Of a stretch of DNA of 64,000 nucleotides, positions 11,551 through 23,579 are shown piece by piece. The stretch lies in assembly GCA_013176395.1 (NCBI GenBank), contig JABMLP010000022.1, positions 682,001 through 746,000 of the forward strand, written 5' to 3'. Within the stretch, counting starts at the first letter, position 1, and each line of letters opens with the position of its first letter. The position numbers and the translations under genes were made by a program. The stretch comes from Venturia oleaginea. Lineage: Eukaryota; Ascomycota; Dothideomycetes; Venturiales; Venturiaceae. The notes under the pieces are model-generated. The model made no database searches. It had not been told where the DNA came from and saw only the letters and a list, made by a program, of their open reading frames with translations.

Positions 11551-13371
11551 TCACAGCTGGAACTTCGTTCTGACTCTGTCCGTCTTGCCCTTCCATTCCC
11601 ACTCTTGTCCACTTGCTCTCTGAATACCTTTGTCTACTCTCCTCAACTTCAGCGTGAAGCGAGGACCCAATTCTTGCAATCCCGCTTTGATGTCTTCCAC
11701 ACCCTCTAATGGCTTTCCATCAGGCCCCAGTACGGCTTGTTCTCTGGCACGCTTCTCACGAAACTGGTAACGATGACGGCGGAAAAAGATGAAATCACGC
11801 CTTGCAAGTGAATTAGACAATGAAGATAGGGTGCAAGGCGAGGAGAAGATATCTGGAACTCACTGATTGTGAAGCGTTACCTGGCACGAATTTAGCTCTG
11901 TATTTTAAGATGGATCGGTGCTACTTACCACCTGTCTTCCCTGGAGCTCGGGCTTAACTGGAAAAAGGCGCTGGAAAACTTTGAGGCGCGTTAGAAGGGT
12001 CTCAGCAAGCAAGTTCACCTTGATAGTGACAATTGTTACCTTTTCCAGTGACGAGTCCGAGTGCGGTAGTGAAGCTACCAAAAATTAGCAAGACAAAAAG
12101 ACGAGAGATATGCACGCACTTGTTGAGTATGATCTCTGGGTAGAAATCCATGGCTTTTCCATGTCCTGGGAGTCTCTTGCCATCAATCCAGTTCGTAAGA
12201 GAGTAATGCAGGTGAGCTGCCAAAGTTTAGCGGAAGACAAGAACAATAAAAAGGGTTTCCTTACGGCCTTCAGGAAGGTGGATTATATCCTGATATGTTA
12301 GTCCACACGAATTCAGGTTAAACCGCTTGATACACTCACTAATCCTGCGGGTCTATGACTAGTTAGTTCTACCATTTAAATGGTCTTGGAATGATAGAAT
12401 TGTGTACCTCTTCTGGTCCTCCATTAGTACTACCATTGTCGTGAAGTTGCGATTACTCGCTAAAGCAGAATAGTCAGTCCCTAAAACGATGCCAGGAGGA
12501 TAATTGCGCTTACCAAACTTCGCTATTTCTCGCACTGAGAATTTGTGGCCCCATCGGTGGCTCGATCTTCTGACGTATGCTGAATTCGGGAGCAGTTCCT
12601 CGAGCATCTCAGCTTCCTAGTCAAGATCAGAAGATGAAGAGCTTAGGATACTTGAAAGAAAAACCTTGTGCAGGGTGCTGTTGATTGAAGTCGTTATAAG
12701 CACCTTGGGGTCGTCACTTTGCTCCGCGAATAAAGTCGGAAATTTGGCAGCGATTGCCTCTGGTGTCAAATCGGTTCGTGCTGTTGAGGCAACAGACGCA
12801 GCGATACTGCCAGCTCGCGGTCGCACAGGTATGGCGGGCTTCTTGAAGACGCTTTCCTCACCCGCATCTGAATCTCCCAGCATAGAATCGTTGTCGTTGT
12901 CACCCTCTTTCTCCATGTCATCTGCCGGGGTTTCGCCAGCTTCGTCTTCTTCGTCTTCGTTCTCGACATCCTCCCCGTTTTCAACATTCTGTTCAGCAGC
13001 ATCGTCCAGCTCCTGTAATTCTTCCAATCTCCGCCTCTTCGCCAAAGCGTTTAGGTCCACACTGAGCCCGAATATGTTGTCACCCTCCTCGCCTTCGTCG
13101 TCGTATTTCCGCTTTGAGTCGATTGTGATCGGTTTATTGGCTGCTAGTCTTAGTTCCCTCAATTCTGGATTCTGAGAGCGTTTGGTATTATTACTGGTTC
13201 CCAAAACCCAATAGAATTACATGTTACCTTATCTTCCAGCTTTTTCGTAGCAAATCTTTTCTCTCTTTGCAGTTGATCGCGAGCTTTCTTTTGCTTTATA
13301 TGGAAATCTCGCCGGCGGTCTTTGTTTGCGCTCTTGTAAGGCAGAGCGCTCTTGGAGTTTATCGACCGCAT
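11551..13371 (-). CDS. RPF1: Ribosome production factor 1 (Brix-domain protein RPF1)
   Basis: RPF1 is a nucleolar Brix-domain protein needed for 27S pre-rRNA processing and 60S subunit assembly. Eleven exons fit in frame: 13371-13228, 13171-12665, 12616-12514, 12459-12408, 12352-12340, 12289-12265, 12216-12120, 12074-12040, 11978-11929, 11880-11864 and 11800-11551, giving about 430 residues. The N-terminus is basic (KDRRRDFHIKQKKARDQ), followed by an acidic linker near residues 80-115. The Brix core shows KVLITTS, HKFSVREIAKF, HYSLTNWIDGKRLPGHG, YPEIILNN, HNQRDFIFFRRHRYQF and the terminal LGPRFTLKLRRVDKG. These motifs match RPF1 rather than IMP4, BRX1 or SSF. Exons 5 (13 nt) and 10 (17 nt) are micro-exons. 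Identification is strong; the second donor (GTTTTT) is weak but needed for frame. Confidence 0.92.
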
Positions 13372-13785
13372 GATGGGTGCGGGCTGGAAGATGTGTCTTG
13401 GAGGGATCTCAACGGTTCGTGGCGTTCATTGATTTCGGGAGGGTATTATTATGAGACGTCGACTTTCATGGGGGTATCTCTTTGTCTGGAAGCGCAATCG
13501 TATGGGGCATGGAGTTCTTCGACAAAAAGTTATTGCTAGCGGCATCGGGGAAAATGGTTCAAGCCACCGATCTGCGCCTCCCACCATCACGCGCTATAAC
13601 ACCACTCTTCGCGCCTGTATTAATTCCAGCACCAAAATCAATTCCAATTTTAGCAGACAGCAATAGAAGAGGCTCGATGTCCAATTCATTGCGTTGTTAA
13701 TTGGACTGGACAGCCCTCGCAATTGCTCTCGCTAACCTGCACACTCGTCCCTTTGAGTCACCACACAGTGAGCTCGACACATTGA

Positions 13786-13788
13786 ATG
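13786..13788 (+). promoter_or_regulatory. Upstream AUG of the long (mitochondrial) GlyRS form, weak context
   Basis: This ATG has T at position -3, which is a poor initiation context. No other ATG occurs in the spliced leader until 14005. That arrangement suits leaky scanning, with the long form imported into mitochondria. The inference rests on sequence context only. Confidence 0.5.
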
Positions 13789-16223
13789 GTCCACCCTCTT
13801 CTATTCCGCTCTTCTCACTTCTTTTCACACTTCTCTTCACACAGCGCTGCGCGCCATAGCTGTAGACAGTTTGCATCCGCTTCAACTCTTCTGAGAGCTC
13901 TTCCTGCCAAGTTCAAGCAACAACAGAAATCCCACAGGTCTGGTATGTGAAAGGCGCCGATATTTCGAGTATGAAATGACATGCTAACGAAGTCAATAGG
14001 TGCCATGGCGCCTCCTATGACAACCAAGACGGTACAAATCGCTCATCCTTACGACCCACCTGGTTCTTTCTGACAGTCACACAGGGCAAACCGTTTGATC
14101 GCAACCAATTCGAGTCCGTCCTCAAGCGCCGACTATTCTTTACACCAGCCTTCGAAATCTATGGCGGTGTTGCTGGCTTATACGACTACGGGCCTCCACT
14201 CTGCAGTCTTCAAGTCGCCTTCGTCGATGCCTGGAGAAAACACTTCGTAATCGAAGAAGGAATCTTAGAAGTCGAGCCCACAATTCTTACACCACGATCT
14301 GTCCTTCTCAGTTCAGGACATGTCGATCGCTTTATCGATTGGTGTAGCAAAGACCCTAAGACGGGAGAGATTTTCAGAGCGGATCACCTGGTAGAAGCTG
14401 TGCTGGAGGACCGCTTGAAGGGCAATGCCGAAGCCCGTGGACAAGCTATTGCAGAGGAAGAGGTAGATGCGAAGAAAAAGAAGTTAAGGCAGAAGAAGAA
14501 CGTGGCTATCAAGTTGAATGATGCTGTTGTTAAGGAGTACGAAGAGATTCTGGCAAAGATCGACAACTACGATGGTGCTGGGTTGGGAGAGCTCATGACC
14601 AAATACGACATCAGGAACCCTGCCAACAACAACCAGCTAGAACCTCCTGTGGCTTTCAATCTCATGTTTGAGACCAAGATTGGCCCTACATCACAGCTGG
14701 TTGGATATCTTCGCCCAGAAACAGCCCAAGGGCAGTTCCTAAACTTTGCGAAGGTGCGGCACATTTTCTTAACAATAACGAACTGCTTTGGCTAATTTTT
14801 GTGAAGCTACTCGAATTCAACAACCAGCAGATGCCTTTCGCCAGCGCCAGCATTGGCAAGTCCTTCCGTAACGAGATTTCTCCTCGAGCTGGTTTGCTCA
14901 GAGTGCGCGAGTTCTTAATGGCAGAGATCGAACATTTCGTCGACCCCGAGGGAGGCAAGAAACATGCTCGCTTTTCAGAGGTCGTGGATGTCGAGCTAGA
15001 ACTCCTCAACCGAGAAGTTCAATTGGCCGGCAAGACTGAGGTAGAGCGCATGAAGATCGGAGATGCCGTAGCGAAAGGCATCGTTGACAACGAGGTATGC
15101 ATTCATTTTCTTTGTGGTTGCGCTAAAAATTACTGAACTAACCGCTCTCCCAGACCCTTGGATACTTCCTTGCAAGAATACAGCTGTTCCTGGCGAGCGT
15201 CGGTGTTGACCAGTCAAAAATCCGCTTCCGACAACACATGGCAAACGAGATGGCACATTACGCCGCTGATTGTTGGGACGCTGAACTGCTGACGTCTTAC
15301 GGATGGATTGAGTGCGTTGGCTGCGCCGACCGTTCAGCCTATGACTTGTCCTGTCCACAGTAAGGCTACAGGTGCACAGCTGTTGGTGAGAGAAATTCGG
15401 CCAGAGCCGCTCAAGATCGAGGAATACGTCGTCGATCTCAATAAGGCCAAGTTTGGACCGAAATTCAAGAAGGATGGTAAAGCGGTACAAGATGCCGTTG
15501 AAGCACTCGGCCAGGATCTACGCGAGAAGCTTTCTCTCGAATTGGAGTCGAAAGGAGAGATTGAGATCCCCGTAGAGGCCATCGCTGCTGGTAAAGCAAC
15601 ACTACCCAAAGAGCTTGTCACTATTGAGAAGCGCACGCGCATAGAGCACACACGTGAGTACGTTCCGAACGTGATCGAGCCTTCTTTCGGCATTGGCAGG
15701 ATCCTTTACGCTCTGATGGAACACAACTACTGGACTCGTGAAGGTGATGAAGCACGTGGAGTCATCTCATTCCCAGGTCCAATCGCTCCATGCAAAGTTT
15801 TGCTTTGTCCATTGAGTGGACACGACAGCTTCCGACCAATTACAAAACGATTGAGCCTTAAGTTGCGCAGACTCGGGATTTCGAATCGTGTTGATGATTC
15901 TGGCGCCAGTATCGGAAAGCGATATGCAAGGTACGTGGCATATTGATTCAAATGGGAACATACTGACAATCTTACTCAGGAACGATGAATTGGGAACCGC
16001 CCTCGGTATTACCGTCGATTTTCAGTCCGTCGAAGACAGCACCTTCACATTGCGCGACCGCGACACCACGAAGCAAGTCCGTGCTAGTGAAGACGAGATT
16101 CTCAAGGCCGTTCAAGCTTATTGCGAAGGTAATGAGACATGGGCGGAGATTCAAGCCAGGTTGCCTCTCTTCGAGGGCCAGGAGCTTGAGAAAGAGGGCG
16201 AGGATGAGAAAGTTGCTGCTTGA
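13786..16223 (+). CDS. GRS1: Glycyl-tRNA synthetase, with mitochondrial presequence and one apparent frameshift
   Basis: This class II synthetase charges tRNA-Gly, usually in both cytosol and mitochondria from one fungal gene. Exons are 13786-13942, 14000-14031, 14085-14753, 14807-15094, 15154-15930 and 15980-16223. The first exon encodes an Arg/Ser/His-rich, acid-free leader (with [20 protein letters not shown]). It joins by a GTATGT...TGCTAAC...AG intron to the cytosolic-type start [10 protein letters not shown], so a short form can start at 14005. Conserved parts are [23 protein letters not shown], motif 2 ([17 protein letters not shown]), [13 protein letters not shown], motif 3 ([16 protein letters not shown]) and the anticodon-binding domain. 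At about 15349-15353 the frame shifts: the upstream frame ends at DLSCPQ-stop and the downstream frame resumes at VHSKATG. One extra base explains this. A read error is more likely than gene death, since everything else is intact. Confidence 0.93.
14005..14007 (+). promoter_or_regulatory. Downstream AUG of the short (cytosolic) GlyRS form, strong context
   Basis: The context GCCATGG, with G at -3 and G at +4, is near optimal. It lies in frame 63 codons before the catalytic exon minus the leader, so ribosomes passing the weak first AUG would make a protein without the presequence. Confidence 0.5.
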
Positions 16224-16582
16224 TTTCGCGCGTGTTTGAGCCCGGTGACGATGCGAGGTTTGGAGAGGAGACGAGGCGTTGATGTTGATGTTGGTTCATG
16301 TATAGACATTTGGGAGGAGAGAATGGCGCCACGAAAAGTGCGCTGATGATATGGCTGAGTGAGGGATGCTACTATGTCAAGGATTGCGTATCGTATGTAG
16401 TTGATTGCTCACTCAATGAATTCTCTCTATTGAGTAGATAGCACAATTGATCCTACCCAATGCGACTCAAACTTTCGTGAAATGAGCCTTGGAAACTCCC
16501 TCCTGCTCATTGCATGTTCGTTACATATCCTCTCCCCTACGAATCAATATACACCAACACACCACCCCGACCCACGTATCGA

Positions 16583-17419
16583 TCACTTACCTTTCTTCGC
16601 CTCCTCATTCACCTCTTCCGAGTGCTGCGTTCCGTGTGCACTTGCTTCGGAACTTACACCGGGCGTGCCTCTTGCCTCGAAATCAGCCTCGTAGGCGCGC
16701 CAGACTGCTGCGTCACGTTTTAGACGGTTGTTGTGGCGCATGAAGGCTTCGTGGTAGCGGAGGCGGCGGTCGGCTTCGACCATGCCTCCTAGTGTCATTG
16801 CGGACATTTGGATGAATCTGATGGGAGTGTTAGTGACGGGGGTGTGGATGGAGGTGATATGTGATTGGAGGCGGAAAAGTGTTCGCAGAATATTCGAGCA
16901 GCGTCTTTAGCTACTCGGGCCTTGTGTAGGGAACGCGTCGAGGTTGGATAGGATGGTTGATGTGGAGGGAGGGTGATGAGAGGGGATGGGTAGGGAGACG
17001 TACACTTTGAATTGGACGGTTAGGTTGCGGTAGATTGGTGTGTAGAAGTAAGCTCCTGTTCCTAGGATTGCTGCGTAGAGACCCCACTGTGAGATGTTAG
17101 TGCTAGGGGTAAAAGGTTGAGAAGATGGTAGAGTAAGAGAGATGAGAAAGGGCTGAGATGAGACTAACGAGACGAGTGACAAGGGGATTTGCAATGAAGG
17201 ATGAGGAGATCTGGGAAAGATAGGGGCGAAATGATGAGAGCAGTTAAAAAGTGGAAAAGGGAAATGGAAAATGAGTGAGATTGGAGTTAGAAAGGTAAGA
17301 GAAAGATAAAAAGCTGGGCAGAAACATACCGTCGCTGCTCCCACCATAGCACCTTTACCTGCCTCCCAAGACGCGTCATTGAGCTCGGCATCGTTCTGGA
17401 GGTCGTACTTTCTTTTCAT
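16583..17419 (-). CDS. Small two-helix membrane protein, HIG1-like topology
   Basis: Exons 17419-17330, 17086-17004 and 16817-16583 join in frame to give about 135 residues. A short hydrophilic N-terminus leads into two hydrophobic stretches (GAMVGAATWGLYAAILGTGA, then FIQMSAMTLGGMV) separated by a short loop with TPIYRNLTVQFK. A charged helix (ADRRLRYHEAFMRHNNRLKR) and an acidic-to-Lys tail follow. The hairpin of two helices with a basic flank recalls HIG1/Rcf-type respiratory supercomplex factors, but I cannot confirm membership. I took the ATG at 17419 because the longer open frame upstream has no ATG. It is divergent from PET127, about 390 bp between the two starts. Confidence 0.65.
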
Positions 17420-17811
17420 TGTATCTTCGTCTCCAAGCTCATGGCTAATTAGCTTCGATTGGGATCGAGTTTTTGGTCCAATGATTTGGCTCCGTGTTGT
17501 CGATGTTCGGGCTGAAGATATCGAACTGGGGATGTAACTTTCTACCGAGTGAGGAAGTAGTGGCAAGTTGGAATTCAGGCCGATCTCAATCAATTGATAC
17601 GACTAAACTTCAAAGAATAGGCAAAATAAATCTAATTGGGAGTGGACAGCCTCGTACCAAGAATCGGACATCTGATACGAAGTACCACCACACGTGACAC
17701 GTGCATACCAGACCCTGCAGCGCATCTCAAAAAAGTGAGTTGCATTCGAGTAACGCTTCTTTGCGCTGTCGACGACCAACTCAGCCTCCTCCGAGTACCC
17801 GCCCGAATTCG

Positions 17812-20800
17812 ATGTTCACCGCTGTCCGTATCACGGCCTCCAGGACCTCTCCCCAATACGTTTATTATGTATGTCGTTCGCAACGAATAGCTAGTGCGCA
17901 GCCATGGCGAGCTCTATCCACAGAATCTCAGACAACCTCCCAAGCGCAAGACGATGCCCTTCCGCCACCGACACTCGAGCCCACCGCGCCTTCCTCTTTA
18001 TCTGGAGCCGAAATTCACAACCCGCCAGATGACGCGGCAGTGAACGAGGCAAAGGTGCAACATGTCCAGTCTTCGGGGTCTGAGATGATGGAGACGAAGA
18101 GCTTGGAAAAAACGAAGAAAAAAAGGAAGATGGAAAAAGTAGAGGAACATATGGCCGCTGGTGCTTCACCGAATCTTTCGCCATCCACAGATGATGGCGA
18201 AGACGGACCTGAGAAGGCTACCTCATTCCAGGACGAGGCTGCTTCTACCGAGCATCCAGTATTAACACCTGTTGAGACAGTCGTCCCTCTACGACTTACG
18301 AAGAAGTTACTGCGGAAGAGGAACGTTCCAGATCCCTCGTACAAAACTATCAATGATGGAGCCGTCGTCAAGGCCTGGCAGGCTGAGATTGCTTTCGATG
18401 GGAAGAAATTCGAAGCCGAGGCTCTTAACAAGCGAAGCGTGACGGCAAAGATCCAGCAGTTGATCATGGAGCACATAAGTTCTACAGCAACTCCGGGGGA
18501 AGTTATCGCTACACCACGGAAGAAGGCAGCAAAGGCAGCAAAGGCAGCAGCAGCCGCATTTGATAAACGGGCTCGAGCAAAATTAGTTCGGAAAACAATG
18601 ACCCTTAAAGAAGCCCTCACAGGACTGCGCCGCTCAACAGTCGCAGGAGCAAGTGTGGGAGAGCCAGCGCACTCTGGGCAAGCCTCAGATCTCCGGTTGC
18701 CCTCTAATATCCGCCATGATTTCAAGCCTGCTAAGAAAGTGGAGACACTCAATGCTTCCAGTCTTGAAGTGAATGCCCTGCATGTCCCGCAATCACCAGT
18801 GCCTCCTCTTTCATATGGCCTGGATCGTGTATTGTTCAACCCAGGTGTATACCGGCTGCGGGATCCCAGGTCTAGAGTCTACAATTTTGACCCCTATCTT
18901 GAGAAAGTTGTCCCTGCTGATGAATTTGACTTTGCTGCTCTGAAAGGCTACAAAGTCGCCTCCACAGATCCTACACTTTCTAATATCGCCGCCGAAAATG
19001 GCATAAAGTACTTCACCTCTACCTCGAGTCTGACTTCGGTCCTGATGACTTTCCATTTTTTGATCTCGCAATGGCGTCCAATTGACATCAGCATGCTTTC
19101 GAAAACGTTTCCTGGTCCGGATCAGACTAATTTTTCGACTTTCACGAGAGCACCAACTTCGATAATCCTCAAGCCGAAGAACGGAGGCTATGCGATTGAT
19201 AAAGATGATGATGGGTTCGGTAACACCGTCCTCTCGCTCGTAGGCCGGTCTTTGGAAAAGCTTCTCACCGTACCCAGGAAGGAATTTGAAAGATATCGAA
19301 GATCAAAGGTGACAGGCAAGTCAGCTGTGGAAAGTCCAGATACAGAAGAGGCGTTTCACTATACCGGCATCGGGAATCTTCTCGTTCGGTCTCAACTGGA
19401 CGGCCACGACCCCCGCCTGCCAGGGACTGGCATCTTTGATATCAAAACGAGAGCTGTGTTGCCTGTCCGTATGGACGGCAAGGGCAAGCTGGAGGTTGCT
19501 TCAAGCTACGAAATCAGAAATGATCATGGCAACTTCGAGTCATTCGAGCGCGAGTATCACGACATGCTCCGCGCACCCATGCTCAAGTATTCCATGCAAG
19601 CACGTCTGGGTCGAATGGATGGTATATTTGTCGCTTACCACAATATCACGCGCATGTTTGGATTCCAGTATGTCAGTCTTCCTGAGATTGATAGGGCCAT
19701 TCATGGCTCTACCGATACGTTCCGAGGAGATCAAGAATTGCGAGCTAGTATCAACATTTTACAAGATGTATTGGATCGCGCTTCGACAAAGTTCCCAGAC
19801 CAGGTATGTTGACTATCGTCTAGATGGTCGTGTCACTGCTAACATAACTCCTCCAGCCGCTACGGATGGTGTTCGAAACCAGACCTGGCGATCCTCCATT
19901 TATGAATATCTTCGTGGAACCAGTGACATTTGAACATCTTGAAGAACGCGCCATAGAGAAGCAGCGCCGAATCGACGAATTCGAAAGAGCTGTCATCTTC
20001 CCTGAAGGGGCTCCCACTGCGGAATCTTTGCAAACCGCGGTCGACAAGCCCTTGACTGAAGCCAATGAGCAAGTCCAGGAAGAGATCACAACCTACGATG
20101 GCGTTAATTACGACAACTCCGACTCATTGAGCAAGGTTCTTGCAGCAAACCAAGCACCAGCAGGATCCAAACAAAAAGGCGCCATCCAATTCCTCAGAGA
20201 ACTGCTGTCAGGCGGCCAAGCTAAGCAAGATGACACAGCCGCGCAACTTGCTCAAGCTCAGACATCCGCCGTCAACATCATACGCGAAGCCTCTAAGTTC
20301 AGAGAGGCAGACCTCATAGATGCACGCCGACTCACCCGAAGGGAAGAACTAAGAAAATTGAAAATGGAGACTCAGAAGCTTGACAAGTGGCTCGATGACA
20401 TTGAATCAATAGTTGCACCAGGAGCCCAGGACACGGACCACGATGGCCAACTCGCGAGGTTGAGGGATGTTGCGAAGAGAACATTGGAGGAATGTGAGAG
20501 TCTCAAACTTTCACATTACGATGCATCGGGATCCATTCTTTCTCTTGCTCTCATTGTCCGCAACAAAGTTAATGGCAATTACGTGTCTGGACCACCAGAA
20601 GTAAATCGTGAGGATAAATGGGATATTGAGTACTCGATTCAGGAAATGGAGGACAATTCCAAGGCGTGGGCGAGATATGATGCTTGTGTAGCTAGACGCG
20701 ACAACGCATCTGCGTTTGGTAAGGATGATCCTGAGGCTGATGAGAAATGGTATGGTGGGAGATTCATGCAGGAATTGGCTGAGTGGTCGAGGAGAGGGGC

Positions 20801-20999
20801 TGAGTGGAGGTTGGAGCAGGATGAGATTGATAGGAGCCTGGGAAGGAGGCAGGTTTTCGAACCGATTGATAAGAGTATTATTGAGCTTGATGAGCTTGTG
20901 CAAGAGGAGGTTGTGCAAGAGGAGGAGGGTAAGGGCGCAGTGGAAGGGTACATGACTTGGTTGTTCTCTGGGAAGGATGGAGATGGGAAGAAAGAGTAA
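17812..20999 (+). CDS. PET127: Mitochondrial mRNA-processing protein Pet127
   Basis: Pet127 is a membrane-associated mitochondrial protein required for 5' processing and stability of mitochondrial RNAs. Exons 17812-19803 and 19857-20999, with a GTATGT donor and a GCTAAC branch point, encode about 1044 residues. The start at 17812 gives a presequence-like N-terminus (MFTAVRITASRTSPQY, rich in Arg/Ser). A low-complexity Lys/Ala/Ser-rich linker follows to about residue 300. The conserved core then runs through LSYGLDRVLFNPGVYRLRDP, NGIKYFTSTSSLTSVL, FHFLISQWRPID, GTGIFDIKTRAVLPVR (an FDIK motif like a PD-(D/E)XK core), YSMQARLGRMDGIFVAYHN and MFGFQYVSLPEIDRA. The second exon adds a long charged helical C-terminus. 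The family assignment is strong from these motifs. Confidence 0.9.
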
Positions 21000-21391
21000 T
21001 GTATGACAGAGTAGAGATATTGTAGGATCTGGGGTTGGGATGAGTCTATGGACTTTATACACTGTTTTGATATACAACTACATTCCACTTCCAACCATTT
21101 TTAGCCACTGATTCTCGCACGTGTCAGAATTAAATCGCCAGAGGAATCTTTCTTCAACTCTAAATACCAAGACATTATGGTTCAAAACTAGCCTTTCGCA
21201 GGAGGAACCTCTTTTCAAGTGCTCGTACACGCTTTAATGGCCTGGCGTTTCACGTGGGCTTGTTCCAAATTCGGACTCCCAACGACACTAACGTCTCTCC
21301 CCATTCATAATCACCAATTCCTCTCGCATCATTGCTGCATTGCGTCGATCTGAGGCCGCGAGCCCGCAAATCCCCTGTAAGCTCGCTCCCC

Positions 21392-22417
21392 ATGCCACCA
21401 AAAGGTTCGCGTCCAGGTCCTGTAGTCCAGGACCCAAGCAAGCCTCCCCAGAAGAAGAGAGGGCCCAAACCGAAAGCGCCCACCATCAAAGTACGAACTA
21501 CCCCCGTCCTCAAAAACTCCGTCTTCCGCAGCCGCGAGAAAAAGCTTGCAGTTCTCACTTGGATCGTCCAAACGCGATATCCATGTGCTCCTCTACATCC
21601 AGGCCGAGCAGGCCTTGTGACAGAGTTCGGATGGCGAAGTCCGACGGATCAAGAAGCTGCCGACTTCTTCAAGATACCGGCCACGACGATCAACAGCTGG
21701 TGGAGGAATCGAGATGTGATCATGAACCAGCCCAAGGGCTCGAGGATTGTGAGGCCGAAGAAGAAGAAGGATGATGATGATGCTGCTTCTGCAGCGCAGA
21801 CTGAAAGAGAAGCTTCTGACGAGTCGGAAATGGCCACACCTGGGTTGGAATCGAGTGGCATGGATTCGGACATGGCTATCGATCTGACAGAGGAGACTCC
21901 TGCTCCTGAGGCGTCTACACCTACACCTACCGACCCTCCACAACCAAGCTTTCTATCGACGCTGAATACGGTTGTGAATTTCCATACTGAAGCTCCACCA
22001 CCTCGACAAAATACATGGCGACACAAGGCGCAGGCAAAGAGTGCTCAGTCTGCCTCCACTCCAGCTCCTCCTTCAGTTCCTACTCCTGTCCTCCAAGCAC
22101 CTCCTCCCGTCACCAGCAGGTCGGTCCCACAAGCGCCAACACCGCTCCCGCAAGCGCCAATACCGCAATCTTCGGCTACATCGCCGAATCTGTTTCGAGG
22201 AGTAAGAGCTCACATCAACACGTTGACCGCTCCACCGCCACGGCAAGCAACGCCAGTTGGGCCTCCACCACCGCATCGGACGAACGTACAAGTTATCTAT
22301 CCAGAGCCACCACCAGCTGCTACGGTTGAGAGCATTGATCCTTATATGCCTATCTCGAGAGGGCCTGAGATCCCTTCGCCGGTCATACCTCAATATCCTT
22401 TGTTTCCTTCTTTTTGA
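21392..22417 (+). CDS. Putative DNA-binding protein with KRGPKPK motif and HTH-like segment
   Basis: A single-exon frame encodes 341 residues, with the first ATG at 21392. Near residues 20-28 there is a basic AT-hook-like motif (KKRGPKPK). Residues about 75-125 contain FGWRSPTDQEAADFFKIPAT followed by INSWWRNRD, which reads like a helix-turn-helix of the transposase/Psq-like kind, and then a basic KKKK run. The remaining two thirds are Ser/Thr/Pro-rich and disordered with many proline repeats. I infer a nuclear, DNA-binding role. It could derive from a domesticated transposase DNA-binding domain, but no catalytic domain follows. Confidence 0.6.
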   Translation: MPPKGSRPGPVVQDPSKPPQKKRGPKPKAPTIKVRTTPVLKNSVFRSREKKLAVLTWIVQTRYPCAPLHPGRAGLVTEFGWRSPTDQEAADFFKIPATTINSWWRNRDVIMNQPKGSRIVRPKKKKDDDDAASAAQTEREASDESEMATPGLESSGMDSDMAIDLTEETPAPEASTPTPTDPPQPSFLSTLNTVVNFHTEAPPPRQNTWRHKAQAKSAQSASTPAPPSVPTPVLQAPPPVTSRSVPQAPTPLPQAPIPQSSATSPNLFRGVRAHINTLTAPPPRQATPVGPPPPHRTNVQVIYPEPPPAATVESIDPYMPISRGPEIPSPVIPQYPLFPSF

Positions 22418-23579
22418 ACAACCATAGGATCTACGGTATCAAAAGTTATGACTGGACTTTCTGACGAGGCATCACTATTTTCTGCCGATCAACCACTGTC
22501 CTGGGTGCAATGTGAGAAAGTGGTCACATGTCCATCCTTGCACGCCAGCATCTGCACCTCTCGCAGTCGAGAACTCGCGTCTATCGCCGACCTCCCGGTG
22601 TTAGCCAGAACGGAGTGGTGATCTACTGGAAGAGGCACGACATGTGGGATGTCAAGCAAACACTACTTTCTCAGGAGAAGTATTGCTTTACCAGGGGCCA
22701 GAACATCCTCTCTGCTATGTTATCAACTCTGCATAACTATGGTAAGCATATCCCCTTCCTTTCTTCTTCCCCATGTGATGATATCCAACCTATTATAACT
22801 GGAATTACCGGCTGAGGCTTTCGAGCTGTTGATGCGAGATAGTGCTGTTTACCTGATTTTGATCCAACCTTTGCTTGCACAAGCCCATCATTTGCTTGCG
22901 TGGTGCTAATTATGTGGATAGGGGCCGTGATGTTTCCGGGCTTGCGTGTAACCGTTGAGAATGTGAGGTGTTTGAAGGCGAAGAGGATTTCGGATCTTGT
23001 AATGCGTCGATCAAAAGATGTGATGCCGCTGGAAACGGCTCACTTGCTGTATCAGATATACAGGAGAGGAGGGAGTCTGAGATGAAGATCACTACGCATG
23101 TTCTATGGCACTGTAACAGCTTTACTGGCTGGAAGAGGAATCAGTCTATTTTTGTTTGCACAAGATCAAGTTCAGACTACTGCGATGAGAAGGGCTCGGA
23201 TCGAGGTCGGCATGTTCTTGGATGCCGAACAAAATAGCAAGCCATTGAAAGGCAATTGCTTGATTACCATATATCTGAGCCTGCCTCAGAACAGTAGCAT
23301 TGATTGACTCCTGTCCAATCATATAACCATGAACAATGATAGACCATCTATCTGACAGCCAATATCAAGAGAGAGAAAGAGAATCCCCCTACAATCAATC
23401 CATGGTGAGAACCCGTAATCCGTAAACGCCAACCATGCCTAAAGAATCCCATTCATGCCATCCATCCAGTGAAAGGAAAGCATCCCGTTCGTCGTACAAG
23501 AAATACAACTATCATCAAAAACAATCCATCATGCCAAGTCTAGTCATATACCAAGTCTCTTCCTCTCATTTCTTTGTGT
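22418..23579. other. Gene-free interval
   Basis: Only short unsupported frames are seen between two convergent genes. No repeat or RNA gene is recognised. Confidence 0.4.

Noticed and set aside
12666..13175. 169-codon plus-strand frame rich in Ser
   Set aside because: It is the reverse of the acidic linker of RPF1.
18015..18839. 274-codon open frame on the minus strand
   Set aside because: It is the antisense shadow of the PET127 low-complexity region.
22528..23307. Several overlapping short frames between the DNA-binding-like gene and SPO12
   Set aside because: No frame continues through plausible splice sites and none shows a known motif.
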